From assembly GCA_958436475.1 (NCBI GenBank), contig CAUBKG010000008.1:1-45257 (forward strand): DNA of 45,257 bases, read 5' to 3'. The position numbers and the translations under genes are program-made. The stretch comes from an uncultured Clostridia bacterium (GTDB taxonomy: Bacteria > Bacillota > Clostridia > Oscillospirales > Acutalibacteraceae). Below the pieces are notes generated by a model that had not been told where the DNA came from, ran no database searches, and worked only from the letters and a program-made list of their open reading frames with translations. Shown one piece after another: positions 41,599-45,257 of this stretch (position 1 is the first letter of the stretch; each line of letters opens with the position of its first letter).

Positions 41599-42653
41599 GC
41601 TTCTTGATCTTTTTTGCAGAGGCAAAACGCCTTTTTCTAAACAGGCGAATGCTGGCGGCGGTGCTTTTGCTGCTGCTCGTTTCGCTGCTGTGGACCAAAA
41701 CGCAGGTGGACAATACCTTTCGCTATCAGGTTGGTGAAGCCGAATATTTGCATTATTGCGAAAAGTGGCAGGGGGATTTCACGGAATCCAAACAGGAAGA
41801 AATCGAAAGAGAAGCCGCGTTTATCGAATCCACACTGGCGAAGAGGCAGGAAAATGAAAAGCTGTATGAGCAGGGGAAAATGAGCCGCGAGGATTACACG
41901 GCATATCTGGGCGATTTTAACTATGCGGAAGCATACGGCACCGGTTTTGAACGCTTTTATCAGCAATACCAGCGGGTTCTCGCGCATTCTGAAAACGGGG
42001 AAGCAACACGCCCGAAGTTCCTGTATGATTCTTATTGGAACGAGCTGTTCAAAAATTATCCCACTGTTTTGCTGCTGCTTTTGTTTGTGTTTGCCATTGT
42101 TCCTTTTGTTGTGAGCGATTATGCTTCCGATATGTGGAGAATCGTAAAACCCACCCGAAAGGGGCTTCGAAAGCTTCTGCTGATTCGGCTCTCTGTGGTT
42201 TTGCTGTTTTGCGTGCTTGTTCAGTCCTTGCTCTCGGCGGCGCAGTATGCTTTGATGGACGGGGCCTATCGTCTGGACTTATCGAGTTACCCGGTGCAGT
42301 CGCTGGATATTTTTCAAAATTTGCAGCAGGCCGGCTCCCTTGCACAGTATTATATATTGTTATCGCTTTACCGAATGCTGTTTTCCATAGGGCTGTGTAT
42401 TATTATCTTTTCCGCCTCACTGCTCCTGAAAAATCTTATGCTATCCATCGGCGTTACCGTGGGAACAGCCCTGTTGCCCATGGCGTCGAAAACGTTCGCC
42501 TATGCCGTTTATCTGTATTCCCCGATTTCCGGGCTGTATGTCAACGATTTAATCGCTTATCAGGCAGGGCCGGTAAAATTCATCGTAATGCTGGGGGGAT
42601 ATGTCGCAGCGGCAATGCTTCTGTTCATATCTGCGCTGAAAATCCGGGGATAG
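41595..42653 (+). CDS. ABC-2 type permease subunit 2
   Basis: The 352-residue membrane protein starts at GTG, overlapping the previous stop (GTGA). It has a first helix at about residues 15-33 (LAAVLLLLLVSLLW), a large external loop to about 155, then five or so helices. The DYASDMWRIVKPTRKG motif mirrors subunit 1. It completes a three-gene exporter unit (ATPase plus two permeases). A strong terminator lies about 105 bases downstream. Confidence 0.85.
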   Translation: MSFLIFFAEAKRLFLNRRMLAAVLLLLLVSLLWTKTQVDNTFRYQVGEAEYLHYCEKWQGDFTESKQEEIEREAAFIESTLAKRQENEKLYEQGKMSREDYTAYLGDFNYAEAYGTGFERFYQQYQRVLAHSENGEATRPKFLYDSYWNELFKNYPTVLLLLLFVFAIVPFVVSDYASDMWRIVKPTRKGLRKLLLIRLSVVLLFCVLVQSLLSAAQYALMDGAYRLDLSSYPVQSLDIFQNLQQAGSLAQYYILLSLYRMLFSIGLCIIIFSASLLLKNLMLSIGVTVGTALLPMASKTFAYAVYLYSPISGLYVNDLIAYQAGPVKFIVMLGGYVAAAMLLFISALKIRG

Positions 42654-42759
42654 TATTGGAATGGAAAACAGCGCCGCGTTGGCGAATTAGGAAATCATAG
42701 AACGAACATGTGCCTGGCCGGAGAACGCTTCCGGAGGCGGGATTCGTATCATGGTGCGG

Positions 42760-42795
42760 CGAAAACGCCCGGCTTTTGCCGGGCGTTTTCGCTTT
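42760..42795 (+). terminator. Terminator of the ABC transporter island
   Basis: CGAAAACGCCCGGC and GCCGGGCGTTTTCG form a perfect 14-bp stem with loop TTTT, followed by CTTTCC. Confidence 0.85.
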
Positions 42796-42881
42796 CCGGG
42801 GCGATCGAAAAAAAGCAAGGTTTTCCAGTAACCAAATGAAAAGGGGCGTAATAGAATGGGAGTGTGAGGGAGGTGTGGCCC

Positions 42882-43322
42882 TTGGCCTTTTCTGACAGAG
42901 AGCTGCTCGCAAGGCTGGTCCAGTGCGAAGCTGGGGGAGAAGGCGACGACGGCATGCGGGCGGTAGCAAGCGTCGTCATGAACCGGGTACGGGCGCCGGG
43001 CGGCGAGTATGCCCGCGTGGGGCAGGGGAGTATCCGGAACATAATTTTTCAGCCCCAGCAGTTTACATGTGCATCGGAAACGGTGGGCGGACGCTACAAT
43101 CCGCAGAACATATACAACATGCGGCCGGAGCAGATACATTACGATATTGCGGATTGGGCAATTGCCGGCAACCGGCTTGGGCCGCTGGGCACTGCACTGT
43201 GGTTTTATAATCCGTTTTCCCCCACCTGCCGTCAGCAGTTTCCCGGGCCGTCCGGGTATTTTGTAACGCGGATCGGAGACCACTGCTTTTATAATCCGAC
43301 CGACGCCTATTATCAAACATAA
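42882..43322 (+). CDS. Cell wall hydrolase of the SleB/CwlJ family
   Basis: This family cuts spore-cortex peptidoglycan during germination. The 146-residue protein consists of the catalytic domain alone, with LLARLVQCEAGGEG (catalytic glutamate), VASVVMNRV, IIFQPQQFTC and ALWFYNPF. It has no signal peptide or peptidoglycan-binding repeat, so it is closer to CwlJ than to SleB. I prefer the TTG at 42882, with GGGAGG 8 bases upstream, over the GTG at 42864. The gerQ-like gene follows 17 bp later, matching the known dependence of CwlJ on GerQ. Confidence 0.88.
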   Translation: MAFSDRELLARLVQCEAGGEGDDGMRAVASVVMNRVRAPGGEYARVGQGSIRNIIFQPQQFTCASETVGGRYNPQNIYNMRPEQIHYDIADWAIAGNRLGPLGTALWFYNPFSPTCRQQFPGPSGYFVTRIGDHCFYNPTDAYYQT

Positions 43323-43339
43323 CGAAGGAGCGCTTTATC

Positions 43340-43921
43340 GTGAATTTTGGAAACACAGACAGTGGGCAGATGAGGCAGCCTCAAACGTCAATGTACGGCA
43401 TGAGCGGGCAGAATCCCGCGCCTGCCGCTCCACAGCAAAACGCGGGTCAGACGCAGGAATTGAACCTTCGTCCGCAGGAATCGCTGCAGGAGATCGAAAA
43501 TCCGCAGACCCTCGAACAGGCGAGGCGCGCATCCCTGGCGGGAATGCTGTCAGATAACCTGGGAATTTTCGTAGTGTGCGAATTTTTGATCGGAACGGCT
43601 ATTATCGTCCGGCGGGACGGCATTCTGTATTCCGTCGGCAACAACTTCCTGACGCTGTATCAGGAGGAAGACGACCGCTACATCGTATGCGATCTGTTCT
43701 CACTCAAATTTATCACGTTCTATAATTCCACAACCCGCCCGAAGAGCGTCCCGTTTGTGCGGGACGGCGATACGAATACTTTTCCAACCTTTCCCGCCGT
43801 TCCGATGATCGGATCGAACATGCCGCAGAACCAGTCGTCTTCCGGGCAGGGATCTTCCAACCCAAACTCGATGAACCAGAATCCCATGCGGTACGGCGGA
43901 AATATGAATTCGAGAAGATAA
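43340..43921 (+). CDS. GerQ-like spore coat protein
   Basis: The 193-residue protein has a Gln/Pro/Asn-rich N-terminal arm, a folded core (about residues 65-135: LAGMLSDNLGIFVVCEFLIG, ILYSVGNNFLTLYQEEDDRYIVCDLFSLKFITFY) and a low-complexity Asn/Ser/Gln/Met tail. The core resembles GerQ (YwdL), the coat protein that retains CwlJ and is cross-linked by transglutaminase in Bacillus. Adjacency to the CwlJ-like gene supports this. It starts at GTG (43340) after GAAGGAG. Confidence 0.75.
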   Translation: MNFGNTDSGQMRQPQTSMYGMSGQNPAPAAPQQNAGQTQELNLRPQESLQEIENPQTLEQARRASLAGMLSDNLGIFVVCEFLIGTAIIVRRDGILYSVGNNFLTLYQEEDDRYIVCDLFSLKFITFYNSTTRPKSVPFVRDGDTNTFPTFPAVPMIGSNMPQNQSSSGQGSSNPNSMNQNPMRYGGNMNSRR

Positions 43922-44005
43922 CGTTTTCCCATGCTTTCCCCCTGGGAGGCCGCCGCGTAATTTGCCTTCGGCGTTTGCCGCGCGTCCGGTTTCTCATCTG
44001 TATAT

Positions 44006-44046
44006 AAAAAATCCGGGGCCCATTTTAGGGCTCCGGATTTTTCTTA
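44006..44046. terminator. Bidirectional terminator between gerQ-like and RluA-family genes
   Basis: ATCCGGGGCCC and GGGCTCCGGAT form an 11-bp stem with one G-T pair. A6 lies on the left and T5 on the right. It overlaps the last codons of the minus-strand gene. Confidence 0.85.
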
Positions 44047-45030
44047 TCGTGAGGTTTTGCTTTCCCCCAAAGAGGCGAGCGCATCGAATTCCTGCCGGAA
44101 CCAAACGTTTTCCGCTTCAAAGCATGTTCCGTCCAGATACTGGAGCAGCCCCATATCGGAAGTAAATGCAAACTGGAGGCGATAGGAGTAAAGCGCCTGA
44201 TATTTCATGCGATACCGCCGGTTCTGTGTGCAGGAGCCATATTTGCCGTCTCCCAAAAGCGGGTGACCGATGGAGGCCATGTGCGCCCGGATTTGATGGG
44301 TCCGCCCGGTCAGAAGGTCCACCTCTAGGAGGGAAAGGCCGCCCGCTTCCCGCAGTACGGTGTAATTTGTTTTGATTTCCCGCGCGCCCTTTTCCGGTGT
44401 TTCCCGGATGAGGGCCATATTTTTGACGCTGTCCTTCCACAGATAGCCGGTCAGCACGCCGCTTTTCTCCGGCATCTTGCCCAGCACGATGCACAGATAC
44501 AGCTTTCGGAGCTGCCGCTCCTTGATGATCCGGTTCATCAGCCGAAGGGATTCCGCATTTTTCACTGCTATCACAATGCCGCCCGTGTTGCGGTCGATGC
44601 GGTTGGCCAGGGCGGGAGCAAAGGAATTCTCCTCTTCCGGGAGGTATTCGCCCTTGTCGTAAAGATAATGCTGGATGCGCGCAATTAGGGTATCGCGGCT
44701 TTCTTCCGCATCCGGATGAACGAGCAGGCCGGGCTTTTTATCGGCCAGCAGGATGTTTTCGTCCTCATAAATCACGTCCACCTTGGCGGGCGCACGGAGA
44801 AAGGCGAGCTTATCGCTGCCGGATGAGAAAAATTCGTCGCTGATGTAAAGCTCCACCACATCATTTTCCGCCAGGCGGTCGGAGATGGAGGCCCGTTTAT
44901 GGTTTACCTTAATGCGCTTTAAGCGGATGTATTTATATAAAAGGGATTGCGGCAGGTTCCGTACCGTTTTGGTCAGGAATTTATCCAGCCGCTGTCCGGC
45001 GTCGTTCTTGCCAATGATAAAACTGCGCAT
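44044..45030 (-). CDS. RluA-family 23S rRNA/tRNA pseudouridine synthase
   Basis: The enzyme isomerises specific uridines in structured RNA. The 328-residue protein has an S4-like N-terminal domain (GQRLDKFLTKTV and IRLKRIKVNHKR), then the catalytic motif NRIDRNTGGIVIAVKN, in which the usual HRLD is NRID but the catalytic aspartate is kept. TGRTHQIRAHMASIGHPLLGD follows near residue 235. I choose the ATG at 45030, with AAAGGAG about 10 bases upstream. The frame continues into the terminal repeat to 45120. The exact target site (RluC or RluD type) cannot be told. Confidence 0.92.
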   Translation of the reverse strand: MRSFIIGKNDAGQRLDKFLTKTVRNLPQSLLYKYIRLKRIKVNHKRASISDRLAENDVVELYISDEFFSSGSDKLAFLRAPAKVDVIYEDENILLADKKPGLLVHPDAEESRDTLIARIQHYLYDKGEYLPEEENSFAPALANRIDRNTGGIVIAVKNAESLRLMNRIIKERQLRKLYLCIVLGKMPEKSGVLTGYLWKDSVKNMALIRETPEKGAREIKTNYTVLREAGGLSLLEVDLLTGRTHQIRAHMASIGHPLLGDGKYGSCTQNRRYRMKYQALYSYRLQFAFTSDMGLLQYLDGTCFEAENVWFRQEFDALASLGESKTSR

Positions 45031-45074
45031 GGATGGCCTGCTCCTTTCCTCGATGGCGCGGCAGAATAAGATGC

Positions 45075-45257
45075 CCCGGCGCGTTCCACCGCGCCGCTGT
45101 GGGGATTCTGATGTGAACACGAAGTGTGAACGGCAGAATTGCCCAACCCGCCGCTCCTGCGGCGTGGGGGCATAGAGCCGATATAATAAGCGTTTTGCGG
45201 TTATAGGTCTGGTATAATAAGCGCTTTGCGGTTATTATACCATGAACGCGGAGCGTG
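45075..45257 (-). repeat. Right terminal copy of the hairpin-chain repeat
   Basis: Read on the minus strand it repeats the modules of the left end. The first 36 bases are identical. An extra degenerate copy of the TATAACCGC hairpin (45211-45183 region) is inserted. CGCCGC/GCGGCG with loop AGGA lies at 45149-45164, and the GGCGCG-GTGGAA-CGCGCC hairpin at 45078-45095 closes it. It ends 47 bp upstream of the RluA-family start codon. Confidence 0.85.

Overview
The window reads as a complete contig from a spore-forming, fairly GC-rich member of the Bacillota, class Clostridia, most likely an Oscillospiraceae/Ruminococcaceae-type gut anaerobe. The evidence is PolC-type DNA polymerase, HisZ with short-form HisG, the yunB, cwlJ/sleB and gerQ-type spore genes, strong AGGAGG ribosome sites, frequent TTG/GTG starts, and the clostridial gene order uppS-cdsA-dxr-rseP-ispG-polC. 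Family names come from recognised motifs; no database was searched.

Layout. 1-4.7 kb: an inactive/active M16 peptidase pair, lgt and folD. 4.7-9.1 kb: small accessory genes (an acidic 76-residue protein, a DUF6514-like protein, a Lys/Asp/Cys repeat protein, a DapB-fold dehydrogenase, a lipoprotein, a stand-alone FakA C-terminal-like domain) and tRNA-Val(GAC). 9.2-23.5 kb: core translation, envelope, isoprenoid and replication genes (rpsB, a DUF4870-like gene, tsf, pyrH, frr, uppS, cdsA, dxr, rseP, ispG, polC), interrupted by an AT-rich acetyltransferase gene on the opposite strand. 23.5-29.8 kb: a tight hisZGDCBAIE operon that lacks hisH and hisF. 30-31.8 kb: OadG- and OadB-type subunits of a sodium-pumping decarboxylase, without the alpha subunit. 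32-35.7 kb: yunB, a 171-bp tandem repeat, ligA and a NimA/PNPOx-family gene. 35.8-42.8 kb: an accessory island with two paralogous secreted proteins, each enclosed by short inverted repeats, two lipoproteins and an ABC transporter with two related permeases. 42.8-45.1 kb: cwlJ/sleB, a gerQ-like gene and an RluA-family pseudouridine synthase.

Two things stand out. The first is a family of hairpin-chain repeats. Copies lie inverted at the two ends of the window and in front of ligA, and in all three places the repeat sits 40-60 bp upstream of a start codon, in the same orientation as the gene. The ligA copy contains two identical 171-bp units, and each can be drawn as two successive cloverleaf-like structures. 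The second is the 36-42.7 kb island. Its small secreted proteins (signal peptide plus a Ser/Thr/Tyr/Gly-rich, cysteine-free mature part) are framed by the motif GGAACTGCCGGTAAAA and its inverse and lie upstream of two lipoproteins and a two-permease ABC exporter. The arrangement recalls, but does not match, lactococcin-972-type bacteriocin loci.
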